Shown: positions 35,515-42,602 of the stretch, piece by piece
How the letters are laid out: each line of letters begins with the position of its first letter
Position numbering within the stretch: position 1 is the first letter of the stretch
Assembly (NCBI GenBank): GCA_963799105.1
Contig: CAWCVR010000023.1
Coordinates: forward strand, 1-64,000
Length of the DNA stretch: 64,000 nucleotides
Origin: CAWCVR01 sp963799105
GTDB lineage: Bacteria > Acidobacteriota > Terriglobia > Bryobacterales > Bryobacteraceae
Direction of reading: 5' to 3'
Position numbers and translations under genes: made by a program
Notes under the pieces: generated by a model
The model's database searches: none
Seen by the model: the letters and a program-made list of their open reading frames with translations, nothing else
Told to the model about the DNA's origin: nothing

Positions 35515-36282
35515 TCAGCGGTCGCGGCCGAGTTCATCGGCGATCACCGCGGCCTGCTCCACGCGCGTGTTCCCCGCGTTTCGGTCCCATTGCTGCCAGC
35601 CCTGGTCGGACTGCAGGGCCTGCCGCGCTTTGGCGGCGGTCTTCTCGCGCGCGCCGAGGCTGAGATCGTCCTTGAACTCCAGAACCGCCAGGCTGTCCCA
35701 GGGGCGCCCGGCGGTGTAGCGCTGCATGTAGAAGCCGTAGCCGGCGAGGATGCCTTCCGCCGCCCAGGCGACGAGCTGAGGGCGCTCGTAGCCGTTGACG
35801 AAGGTCAAGAAGTACGCCGCGGGCGATGAGAGCCTGTACGGGATGACCAGATAGACCGGGTGATCCAGCACGGGCGGCGGCGCCTTCTCGCGCACCAGGT
35901 CCGCCGGGTAACTCTCAATCGCAGTGAGCCATTCCGCAGCCTCCGCTGCGAGTCCGGCGGGCGAGCGCCGTTCGACAAGCCCCCAGCGGAGGACGTCGTC
36001 GTACTTGCGGAAGCTCAACAGAGCCAGCATGTCCCAGTGGTCCGTGTCGGCGTAGCGGCTGAAGAGGACGCGGTAGCCGGTGAGGATGCCGGTGGTCCTC
36101 CAATGTTCGAAGTTCGCCAGCCCGCTACTATTCATCGCCTGGCGGAGTTGTGGCCGGCGGGAGGGAACACAGTGGTACTGGATGATCAGCGACATGGGGC
36201 CGGTATCCATGAGATCGTCCTGCGCGGCGAGCGGGGCGAGAATCAACAGAGGCAGCGCGAGCTTCGAAAGGCGTGTGGTCAT
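35515..36282 (-). CDS. Secreted two-domain protein of NIPSNAP/ABM-like fold
   Basis: A 255-residue protein with a signal peptide (LSKLALPLLILAPLAAQDD). Two similar halves, each with beta-alpha-beta sequence such as SLIIQYHCVPSRRPQLRQAM .. YRVLFSRYADTDHWDMLALL and YLVIPYRLSS.. then YGFYMQRYTAGRPWDSLAVL, look like a duplicated dimeric alpha-beta barrel. The family is a guess; similar domains appear as NIPSNAP or monooxygenase-like. It shares strand and location with the uronate genes. Confidence 0.6.
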   Translation of the reverse strand: MTTRLSKLALPLLILAPLAAQDDLMDTGPMSLIIQYHCVPSRRPQLRQAMNSSGLANFEHWRTTGILTGYRVLFSRYADTDHWDMLALLSFRKYDDVLRWGLVERRSPAGLAAEAAEWLTAIESYPADLVREKAPPPVLDHPVYLVIPYRLSSPAAYFLTFVNGYERPQLVAWAAEGILAGYGFYMQRYTAGRPWDSLAVLEFKDDLSLGAREKTAAKARQALQSDQGWQQWDRNAGNTRVEQAAVIADELGRDR

Positions 36283-36422
36283 TCCCTATCTCCCTGCTGC
36301 GATTCTAGCGCGCGGGTTCCGTGGGATGAAGGCCAATTGGAGCCATGTCCGGATGGCCACTGTTGCCCACGGCCCGTTCCCGCGGGCCTACTATGGTAAA
36401 GGTCTCGCCACCCTGAGGCCCC

Positions 36423-36428
36423 AGGAGG
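36423..36428 (+). promoter_or_regulatory. Strong ribosome binding site
   Basis: AGGAGG lies ten bases before ATG 36439. It fixes the start of the oxidoreductase and keeps its Tat signal. Confidence 0.7.
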
Positions 36429-36438
36429 AAACTGTACC

Positions 36439-38028
36439 ATGAACTCGAACGAATCGACCGCCGGCGCGCTATCCCGCCGCACCGCGATTGCCACTGGCCT
36501 GGCGCCGCTGCTGGTGCCCCGTCATGTGCTGGGAGGCCCCGGCTACCAGGCCCCCAGCGACAAACTCAGGATCGCAGCCGTGGGCGTGGGCGGCGTGGGC
36601 GGGGACTACGTGGCCGGCTGCAGGGACGAAGAGATCGTGGCGCTGTGCGACCTGGACCACGAGTACGCCGCGCCGGTCTTCAAGCAGTATCCCCGAGCCA
36701 GGGTCTACAAGGATTTCCGGCGGATGTTCGACAAAGAGCGGGACAGCTTCGACGCCCTGATCGTGGCCACGCCGGACCACTGGCACTCCCACCTGGTGCT
36801 GGCGGGTCTGGCCATGAACAAGCACATCTACTGCGCCAAGCCGATGACGCGCACCATCGCCGAGGCGCGGAGGGTGAAGGCGGCGGCGCTGGCCTCGAAG
36901 GTCACCACCAAGGCGAGCCTGCAGGATTCGCGTACTTCCCCGGCCCGGGCCACCACGGAGTTGCTGTTGAGCGGGGCCATCGGGCCGATACGGGAAGCCC
37001 ACTTCTGGACCGGGACTCACTGCTCCAGCGGGTTGGCGAGGCCGGCGGAGGTTCAGAAACCGCCTGAGGGGATGGACTGGGACGAGTGGTGCGGCCCGTC
37101 TCCGGCGCGGCCTTACCACAAGATCTACCATTACGGAAACTGGCGTCCCTGGTGGGACTTCGGCACCGGCAACCTGGGCGACGTGGCCTGCCACGCGCTG
37201 CACGTCTTCTTCGAGGAACTCGAGATGGGGGCGCCGGACTGGGTGGCGGCCGACGCCTGCCAGTCCAGCACCATAGAAGGCCGGGTCTCGAACACCGAGT
37301 GCTCGAGCATCGCTAACTACGTGCAGTGGCACCTTCCGGCCCGCGGCAAGCACCCCGAGACGATGGTGTATTTCTACGATGGCGGTTTACAGCCGCCGCG
37401 GCCGCTGTGCATGCCCCCTGACGTGGGGATGCCGGGCAGGGGCATGATGTTCGTGGGCGAGAAGGGCGTTCAGGTTTCCGCGTTCTACGGCGGGAGTCCT
37501 TCGATACCGGACCACGTGGTGCCGCGGCCGGGCCAGCCGACGCAAGGGCTCCCCGGCGGCTGGCTTCTTCCGCTGAACCGCTTCAAGGACTTCAAGCAGC
37601 CCGAACCCTACTTGCCGCGGTGCGAGCGGCCGGACCATTACACCGAGTGGATACGGGCGTGCAAGGCCGGCAAGAAATCGATTATGCCCATCGAGCTCGC
37701 CTGCGACATGACGGAATTCGCCTTGCTCGGAGGCGCGACGCTGCGCCGCTACAGCGTGCCCGGGCGCACCTTACAGGAAGTCGCAAACGCCCCAAGAACC
37801 GATTCGGGCCGGTCGGATTCCGCGGTGACGTGGATCCCCGCTTCCAACGACGGCCATGTGCACGATCCCAATGCGCGCCCCCTGTTCAACAACGGCACGG
37901 GAGCCATGTACTGGCGAAGTTCCAAGGTGCTGATGTGGGACGCGAAGGCCGGGCGATTCACCAACGACGATATTGCGCAGGGCTTCGTTGACATGCCCTA
38001 CCGCAAGGAGTGGGATTACAAGGTGTAG
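36439..38028 (+). CDS. Tat-exported Gfo/Idh/MocA family oxidoreductase
   Basis: A 529-residue protein with a twin-arginine signal, LSRRTAIATGLAPLLVPRHV, then a Rossmann fold (LRIAAVGVGGVGGDYVAGCR) with GVGGVG for NAD(P) and YDALIVATPDHWHSHLVLAG, AKPMTRTIAEARRV with the lysine-containing EKP-like motif. The C-terminal alpha-beta domain has VACHALHVFFEELEMGAPDW. Such secreted oxidoreductases are frequent in Planctomycetes and Acidobacteria and act on sugars or glycosides by a cofactor-bound redox step. TAG at 38026-38028 is part of the repeat GTAGGGCGG that follows directly. Confidence 0.88.
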   Translation: MNSNESTAGALSRRTAIATGLAPLLVPRHVLGGPGYQAPSDKLRIAAVGVGGVGGDYVAGCRDEEIVALCDLDHEYAAPVFKQYPRARVYKDFRRMFDKERDSFDALIVATPDHWHSHLVLAGLAMNKHIYCAKPMTRTIAEARRVKAAALASKVTTKASLQDSRTSPARATTELLLSGAIGPIREAHFWTGTHCSSGLARPAEVQKPPEGMDWDEWCGPSPARPYHKIYHYGNWRPWWDFGTGNLGDVACHALHVFFEELEMGAPDWVAADACQSSTIEGRVSNTECSSIANYVQWHLPARGKHPETMVYFYDGGLQPPRPLCMPPDVGMPGRGMMFVGEKGVQVSAFYGGSPSIPDHVVPRPGQPTQGLPGGWLLPLNRFKDFKQPEPYLPRCERPDHYTEWIRACKAGKKSIMPIELACDMTEFALLGGATLRRYSVPGRTLQEVANAPRTDSGRSDSAVTWIPASNDGHVHDPNARPLFNNGTGAMYWRSSKVLMWDAKAGRFTNDDIAQGFVDMPYRKEWDYKV

Positions 38029-38552
38029 GGCGGACCCCCCGGTCCGCGCGGGACGCCCTCGTCCCGCTCTTCGCGCGCTGGGTCAAGTGCTCGCATTTGG
38101 AGAAGAGCCGGCCAGGGGGTCCGCCCCACTTCTCCAGCCTCGACCACCCGGTACATGCCGTCGAAATCGGCGAAATAGCATTCCACGGCCATGGACGGCT
38201 CGGCGGTGCGCACAATCTGCGCGGCCAGGCGCAAGTCGGCGAGGACGGTTTCGGGCGGGGCATCGCCATAGGCGCCGCACTCGTTGTGGCCCACCAGCAC
38301 CACCAGTTGCGGCCCGTGAAGGCGCATGGAAATGCGGATCATGCGGAGCATGAACTCGCGGTCGGCTTCGTGGTCGGGCGAGGCCAAGCCCTTCACCGAG
38401 CCGGCGATCTTCAGGTGGTCCACCAGGCCCAGCCCGCGCCGCTTGAGGAACTTCCGCAACACCAGCTCGAAGCGTGCGTCGTAACACGAGACGACGCACG
38501 CATCGGCCTTGTAGACTTCCGGCGGGGTATCGAAGTGGAAAAGTTTCTCCAT
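38016..38552 (-). CDS. Beta-carbonic anhydrase-like protein
   Basis: A 178-residue protein with zinc motifs of the beta-carbonic anhydrase fold: SCYDARF (C-x-D-x-R) near residue 23 and VGHNECGAYGD (H-x-x-C) near 90. It is shorter than classical beta-CAs and fits a class of putative carbonic anhydrases whose activity is untested. Native sequence seems to end near VVEAGEVG; the final 34 residues are read from the repeat at 38024-38125, so the original stop has been replaced. ATG 38552 start. Follows the PH-like gene by 19 bp. Confidence 0.75.
   Translation of the reverse strand: MEKLFHFDTPPEVYKADACVVSCYDARFELVLRKFLKRRGLGLVDHLKIAGSVKGLASPDHEADREFMLRMIRISMRLHGPQLVVLVGHNECGAYGDAPPETVLADLRLAAQIVRTAEPSMAVECYFADFDGMYRVVEAGEVGRTPWPALLQMRALDPAREERDEGVPRGPGGPPYTL
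38024..38125. repeat. GC-rich repeat related to the 147-bp array unit
   Basis: GTAGGGCGGACCCCCCGGTC continues with GGGACGCCCTCGTCCCGC; the array unit reads AGTAGGGCGGACGCCCTCGTC. The right end, CCAGGGGGTCCGCCCC, pairs with the left end. It provides the TAG stop of the plus-strand oxidoreductase and the last codons of the convergent carbonic-anhydrase-like gene. Confidence 0.7.
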
Positions 38553-38571
38553 ACCGGGTCCAGCCTCCGGG

Positions 38572-38970
38572 TTAAGACAGCGCCAGGACGAGGCCGTGTC
38601 CTTCGCGCTTCAAGTGCGGAGCGCGCGAGGCGAGATCGGCCAGAAACGCGTCGGGGTTGGCGGGCGAAATGCGCAGCTCCGACGCCAGACCGTAGCGGAT
38701 GGCAATGCCATCGAGCGCCAGCGCCAGGCTACGACCGCCCGTGCAGGGTTCGGCCTGGGTGATGACGCCGTAAGGGATCAGGCGTTGGAACAGGGTGGCG
38801 CGGATCAGCAGCCCGCGGTCGGTGGTCTGGTACTTCTGCGGGTAGACGCAGAGCACGAAGAGCAGCAGCGCTGGGCCGCCGATCCAGTACAGGCCGGCCC
38901 CCAGGCTGGCGGACACACCGAGGAGGAAGGCGGCCACCAGCCACCAGTCGTTTCGATTTCTGTGGATCAT
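38572..38970 (-). CDS. Membrane protein with bacterial PH-like domain
   Basis: A 132-residue protein. Two hydrophobic segments lie at the N-terminus (WWLVAAFLLGVSASLGAGLY, GGPALLLFVLCVYP), then a cytosolic PH-like domain (YQTTDRGLLIRATLFQRLIP, YGVITQAEPCTGG, ISPANPDAFLADLASRAPHL), as in the YdbT-type and 'bPH' families. ATG 38970 is one base after the PspA stop, so it belongs to the flotillin/PspA operon. Probably a lipid- or membrane-associated partner. Confidence 0.7.
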   Translation of the reverse strand: MIHRNRNDWWLVAAFLLGVSASLGAGLYWIGGPALLLFVLCVYPQKYQTTDRGLLIRATLFQRLIPYGVITQAEPCTGGRSLALALDGIAIRYGLASELRISPANPDAFLADLASRAPHLKREGHGLVLALS

Positions 38971-38971
38971 G

Positions 38972-39634
38972 TTATCCGGCCTTGAGTCTGGTCTTCAACT
39001 CGGAGAGCAGGCGCTCCACCTCGTCCTGCTTTTCGAGCGCGGCGAACTTGTCGTCCACGTTATCGGCCGCCAGTTCGGAGGACGCCATGGCAGTGGCTTC
39101 GCTGTGCTGCACTTTGTTCTTCATGCGGTCGAAGGCGGCGGCGTTGGAATTGTCGCCCATGGCGCGGCCGGCGTCGGTGGCCTTGCCGAGGGCGCGGGAA
39201 CGGCGATGCTGGGCAATCAGCATGTCGCTCTTGCTCTTGGCTTCGGCCAGTTTCTGTCCCAGCTTCACCAGCGCGGTCTTGAGGTTCTCCACTTGCGTTT
39301 TCTGGTCTTCCACCTGCTGCCGGAAGTTCTCGGAGACGGTCTTGGAACTCATGGAGCGCTCCACGGCCGCGCGGGCCAGGTTGTCGTCCTGCTTCTGCAC
39401 GGCCAGCTCGGCGCGGCGAATCCATTGCTTCTCCGCGTCTTCGCTCTCCTGCAGCTTCTTGGCCAGCACATGCTGGTCGGCGATGGAGATGGCGACCTGC
39501 GTCTTCACCTGGAGCAACTGGTTTTCCATGTCCAGGATTACCTGCTTGATCATTTTTTCCGGGTCTTCGGCCTTGTCCACCAGGTCGTTGAGGTTCGCCC
39601 GTACCAGGGTTGCAACTCGTTCTAATAGTGCCAT
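38972..39634 (-). CDS. pspA: PspA/IM30 phage-shock family protein
   Basis: A 220-residue peripheral membrane ESCRT-III-like protein. It starts MALLERVATLVRANLNDLVD with the amphipathic helix that binds stressed membranes, followed by a long coiled coil (EKMIKQVILDMENQLLQVKT .. DDNLARAAVERSMSSKTVSE) to residue 160 and terminal helices. It polymerises to preserve membrane integrity. Downstream of flotillin, 78 bp away, with a hairpin between. Name given by family; there is no pspF or pspBC nearby. Confidence 0.92.
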   Translation of the reverse strand: MALLERVATLVRANLNDLVDKAEDPEKMIKQVILDMENQLLQVKTQVAISIADQHVLAKKLQESEDAEKQWIRRAELAVQKQDDNLARAAVERSMSSKTVSENFRQQVEDQKTQVENLKTALVKLGQKLAEAKSKSDMLIAQHRRSRALGKATDAGRAMGDNSNAAAFDRMKNKVQHSEATAMASSELAADNVDDKFAALEKQDEVERLLSELKTRLKAG

Positions 39635-39652
39635 TGGAATCTCCCTTTCTGT

Positions 39653-39678
39653 GGTAGCGGCCCCTTGGGACCGCTACC
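39653..39678. repeat. Hairpin between flotillin and pspA
   Basis: GGTAGCGG-CCCCTTGGGA-CCGCTACC, perfect 8-bp stem. Probably a member of the same dispersed family as 21529-21552; it may tune mRNA stability in the operon. Confidence 0.6.
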
Positions 39679-39712
39679 TAGTTGTGTACTGCCGTCGGTC
39701 TGTTCAGTTCGT

Positions 39713-41152
39713 TCAGGCTTTGTCGCCCGGTTTCTCAGCCTTGTCGCCAATCAACCGCACCTTCGCCAGCAGGTCCTGAAGCGGCATGCCGGAAAGCGTT
39801 TCGAAGAGCACGGGAATCTGCGCGGCCATCTTGGTGATATCGCCCGTGATCTTGTTCAGTCCGGCGGTCTCGCCGCCGGTGGAAATCACGGTGATCTTGT
39901 CGACGTTGGCGAGCGGCGCGGCCAGGGCCTTGACGATCTCGGGCATGCTGCTGATGAGCTTATCCGCGATGGCCGCCTGGTTGTATTCCTGGAAGGCCTC
40001 GGCCTTGACGTTCATGGCCTTGGCTTCGGCTTCGCCCTTCTTGAAGATGATCTCGGCTTCGGCTTCGCCCTGCGCGCGGATGGCGGAGGCGCGGCCCTCG
40101 GCTTCGGCAACGGCGCGCTGGCGCTCGGCATCGGCCAGGGTGACGATGCGCTTGCGGGCGTACTCGGCGTCTTTAAGGACGGTGGCGATCAACTCGTTCT
40201 CGCGGCGCACGATTTCGGCTTCCTGCACCTTGGCTTCGCGTTCCTTCTCGACGATGTGGATGTTGACTTCCTCGCCGCGGACCCGCTGCTGCATGATGTT
40301 GGTCTGGATCTCGTAGCTCTTGTCGGCCGTCGCCTGCTGCTTCTTGACGCTCTCGTTGTACTCGGCCTTCTTCACCTCGAGGTCGCGCTGCGCCTCGGCC
40401 TGCTTGGTGAGAGAGAGCGTCTCGGCGAGCACCCGTTCCTGGTCGGCGCGGGCCCTGGCGATGGCGGATTCGCGCGAGGCTTCGGCGCGCCGGATGGCGG
40501 TGTCGCGCTCGGCTTCGGCGGTGGCTACGTCGGCGTCTCTCTTGATACGGGACACGTCGGGCCGGCCCATATTGCTGATGTACTCGTTCTTGTCGCGGAC
40601 TTCCTTGATGGTGAAGGAAATGACCTCGAGGCCCATCTTATTCATGTCGTCGGCGCAGGTGGAGCGCATGCGGTCGCCCAGCATTTCGGGCTCCTTGACG
40701 ATCTCTTCCACGGTGAGCTGGCCGATGATGCCGCGCAGATGGCCTTCCATCACCAGACGGATCAGGCCCTCGCGCTGGATGGGGTCCTTGGTCAGAAACT
40801 GTTCGGCCGCGGTGAGGATGCTTTCGGGATCGCTCTTCACCTTGATCTGGGCCACGGCCTCGACCGTGACGGCGACGCCCTGCTTGGTATAGAGGTCCTG
40901 CTGCGGGGCGACGTCGAAGGACATCAATTCGAGGGACAACCAACGGTAATTCTCCACCATGGGCAGAATCACGGTGCCGCGGGACTTGATGACGCGCGTG
41001 CCGCGGAACCCGTACACGATGATCGCCTCGTGCGGCCCCGCTTTGCGGAACAGCTTGGCGAACACGATCATCAGGAAGAACATCGCGAGAATGGCTCCCG
41101 CGGAGATCAAAAACACGTCGCTTTGCATAACGCTCTGCATGGAATTCGGCAT
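39713..41152 (-). CDS. Flotillin/YqiK family protein
   Basis: A 479-residue scaffold of membrane microdomains. An N-terminal membrane hairpin (VFLISAGAILAMFFLMIVFA), an SPFH/band-7 domain (AIIVYGFRGTRVIKSRGTVI, VAVTVEAVAQIKVKSDPESI), then a long Ala/Glu coiled coil (ERDTAIRRAEASRESAIARA .. EGRASAIRAQGEAEAEIIFK) and a helical tail. It works with NfeD-like proteins, and the nfeD gene lies immediately upstream on the same strand. ATG 41152 or the internal ATG at codon 5 may be the start. Suggests a lipid-raft or membrane-fluidity function. Confidence 0.92.
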   Translation of the reverse strand: MPNSMQSVMQSDVFLISAGAILAMFFLMIVFAKLFRKAGPHEAIIVYGFRGTRVIKSRGTVILPMVENYRWLSLELMSFDVAPQQDLYTKQGVAVTVEAVAQIKVKSDPESILTAAEQFLTKDPIQREGLIRLVMEGHLRGIIGQLTVEEIVKEPEMLGDRMRSTCADDMNKMGLEVISFTIKEVRDKNEYISNMGRPDVSRIKRDADVATAEAERDTAIRRAEASRESAIARARADQERVLAETLSLTKQAEAQRDLEVKKAEYNESVKKQQATADKSYEIQTNIMQQRVRGEEVNIHIVEKEREAKVQEAEIVRRENELIATVLKDAEYARKRIVTLADAERQRAVAEAEGRASAIRAQGEAEAEIIFKKGEAEAKAMNVKAEAFQEYNQAAIADKLISSMPEIVKALAAPLANVDKITVISTGGETAGLNKITGDITKMAAQIPVLFETLSGMPLQDLLAKVRLIGDKAEKPGDKA

Positions 41153-41207
41153 AAAGTTTAGTTCGCTTCTCCTGGGGGCGGCAGCGCCGCCCGCCCGTTC
41201 TCTCTCA

Positions 41208-41834
41208 CTACCTCCCGAGTTCTAATTCACCCATGGCGTCCTGCCACAGGCGCACATACGCAATCCCCTTCTCATAACGGGTCACCATGACTTCGGCGCC
41301 CTTGGGGATGGCCACGCCATCCTCGCTGCGCGCACCGGCGACGCGGCGCGTGCCTCCCTGCGAATAGATAATTTCCCCGGTTCCGCCGGGCCGGATGGAG
41401 ATACTTAGCTTTCCGAGCACGCCCACCATGTCGTAATCGGCCGGGTCCAGCGGGGCCTCGCGGCCCATGAGCACCTTAGCCAGGAACCAGAACATCACCG
41501 CCGCGGCGCCGATGCCGCTGACAGCCGCAATCCCCAGCGCCATCAGAAACCAGACCGAGTAAACGTGCACCAGAATGTAACCGGTGCCGCCGAACCACGT
41601 CAGAAACGCCGCCATGGTGCCGAAATTGAAAAACGAGATGGTGGTGCGGCCGACGCGGCCCAGTTTGCCGCCGCCGGAGTCCCCGGCGTGGCCCAATTGG
41701 GTGTGCCCCAGGTGGATTCCGTGGTGAATGTGCAGGTGCGGCAAATGCAAGTGCACGCTGCCGGCCAGAAACGACAAGGCGCTGAGGCCGAATCCGACGA
41801 GGAAACAGATCAAGTAGAAATCCGACCAACTCAT
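41208..41834 (-). CDS. NfeD-like membrane protein (flotillin partner)
   Basis: A 208-residue protein with a hydrophobic N-terminus (FYLICFLVGFGLSALSFLAG), a His-rich loop (HLHLPHLHIHHGIHLGHTQL), two more membrane segments (TMAAFLTWFGGTGYILVHVY, FLMALGIAAVSGIGAAAVMF) and an OB-fold cytosolic domain (MVGVLGKLSISIRPGGTGEI, EVMVTRYEKGIAYVRLW). This matches the YuaF/NfeD type that pairs with flotillin. The His-rich loop, with about nine His in 25 residues, is unusual and could bind metal. ATG 41834 overlaps the stop of the XRE gene (ATGA). Confidence 0.8.
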   Translation of the reverse strand: MSWSDFYLICFLVGFGLSALSFLAGSVHLHLPHLHIHHGIHLGHTQLGHAGDSGGGKLGRVGRTTISFFNFGTMAAFLTWFGGTGYILVHVYSVWFLMALGIAAVSGIGAAAVMFWFLAKVLMGREAPLDPADYDMVGVLGKLSISIRPGGTGEIIYSQGGTRRVAGARSEDGVAIPKGAEVMVTRYEKGIAYVRLWQDAMGELELGR

Positions 41835-42328
41835 ACATGTCTCCTAGGTTTGGCGCCGGCGGCGGGAGCTTTGAGGACATCCATCAAGCGCTCGGCCAGC
41901 CCCGGGTTCTCGAGTATCGTTCCCAGCAGGACCAGACACATCCGCGAATCGTCGTGGCGCGCCAGGGTCACCAGCGCGTGGTGCAGGTCGGCATCCTTGC
42001 GAAAGCGCTCGGCGCCGCTGACCAGCCACAGATCCACCCTGTCTTCGACCGCACCCAACTCCGAGACGAGCTCGTTCTGAAAGCCTTCCGGGTCGTCCAC
42101 CAGATACCCCGGGTGTACCTTGAAAAACTTGGCGAGCAGCATGCGCGAGGAGTTCGTAAGGTGGGGACGCGCGCCGCTTTCGAGCTGCGACAGATAGCTC
42201 TGGCTGATGGACTTTCCGAGGTCCTTGCGGATGAGCCGGGAGAGTTCCAGTTGCGAGAGTTCGCGGCTCAATCCGCGCAACGTTCCCTCGACTTCCCGCA
42301 GGTACCGGAGTTTTTCTCCTAGTCTCAT
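41831..42328 (-). CDS. XRE-family regulator of the flotillin/PspA operon
   Basis: A 165-residue DNA-binding protein. The XRE helix-turn-helix spans about residues 5-75 (EKLRYLREVEGTLRGLSREL, SISQSYLSQLESGARPHLTN), and a C-terminal helical domain follows (ELVSELGAVEDRVDLWLVSG). ATG 42328 is chosen because homology begins MRLGEKLRYL; the longer frame from 42373 would include the operator. It is the first gene of the XRE-nfeD-flotillin-pspA-PH-CA operon and probably controls it by binding at the repeats at 42332-42365. The signal it senses is unknown. Confidence 0.85.
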   Translation of the reverse strand: MRLGEKLRYLREVEGTLRGLSRELSQLELSRLIRKDLGKSISQSYLSQLESGARPHLTNSSRMLLAKFFKVHPGYLVDDPEGFQNELVSELGAVEDRVDLWLVSGAERFRKDADLHHALVTLARHDDSRMCLVLLGTILENPGLAERLMDVLKAPAAGAKPRRHV

Positions 42329-42331
42329 ATC

Positions 42332-42365
42332 GCAATATGTGATTACTATATTGCAATCAGTGATT
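42332..42365 (-). promoter_or_regulatory. Direct repeats, candidate XRE operator
   Basis: GCAATATGTGATT (42332-42344) and GCAATCAGTGATT (42353-42365) are spaced 21 bp, two helical turns, directly upstream of the XRE start. AT-rich sequence around 42340-42355 could hold the promoter. Confidence 0.55.
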
Positions 42366-42602
42366 GGCGTCAAGTGGAAAATTCGGCTTGTTTTCAGAGG
42401 GATAGCGGGGAGCGATGGGACGAAAACACCGAGCGCCCTCTCTGTGCCCGGATTCCACCCCAGCGGTTCCGGAAGCGCCTCCTAAGGCGGAATCCCGCTA
42501 ATACCGGCGCCGGATGGGGCGATGAGCCTGTAGACAGCAAATACATTGTCATACAACTCCCGCCTACCAGCGGGCTATGGCCTTGCTGTCCGAGGAATCG
42601 GA
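42366..42602. other. Divergent intergenic region, XRE operon to S53 gene
   Basis: About 240 bp between divergent starts. The XRE operator is at its left edge; GAGGAATCGG (42592-42601) before ATG 42603 contains the ribosome site of the peptidase. I see no other element. Confidence 0.5.

Noticed and set aside
39665..41161. 498-residue plus-strand ORF
   Set aside because: It is the mirror of the flotillin coiled coil; flotillin has conserved SPFH features and operon context.
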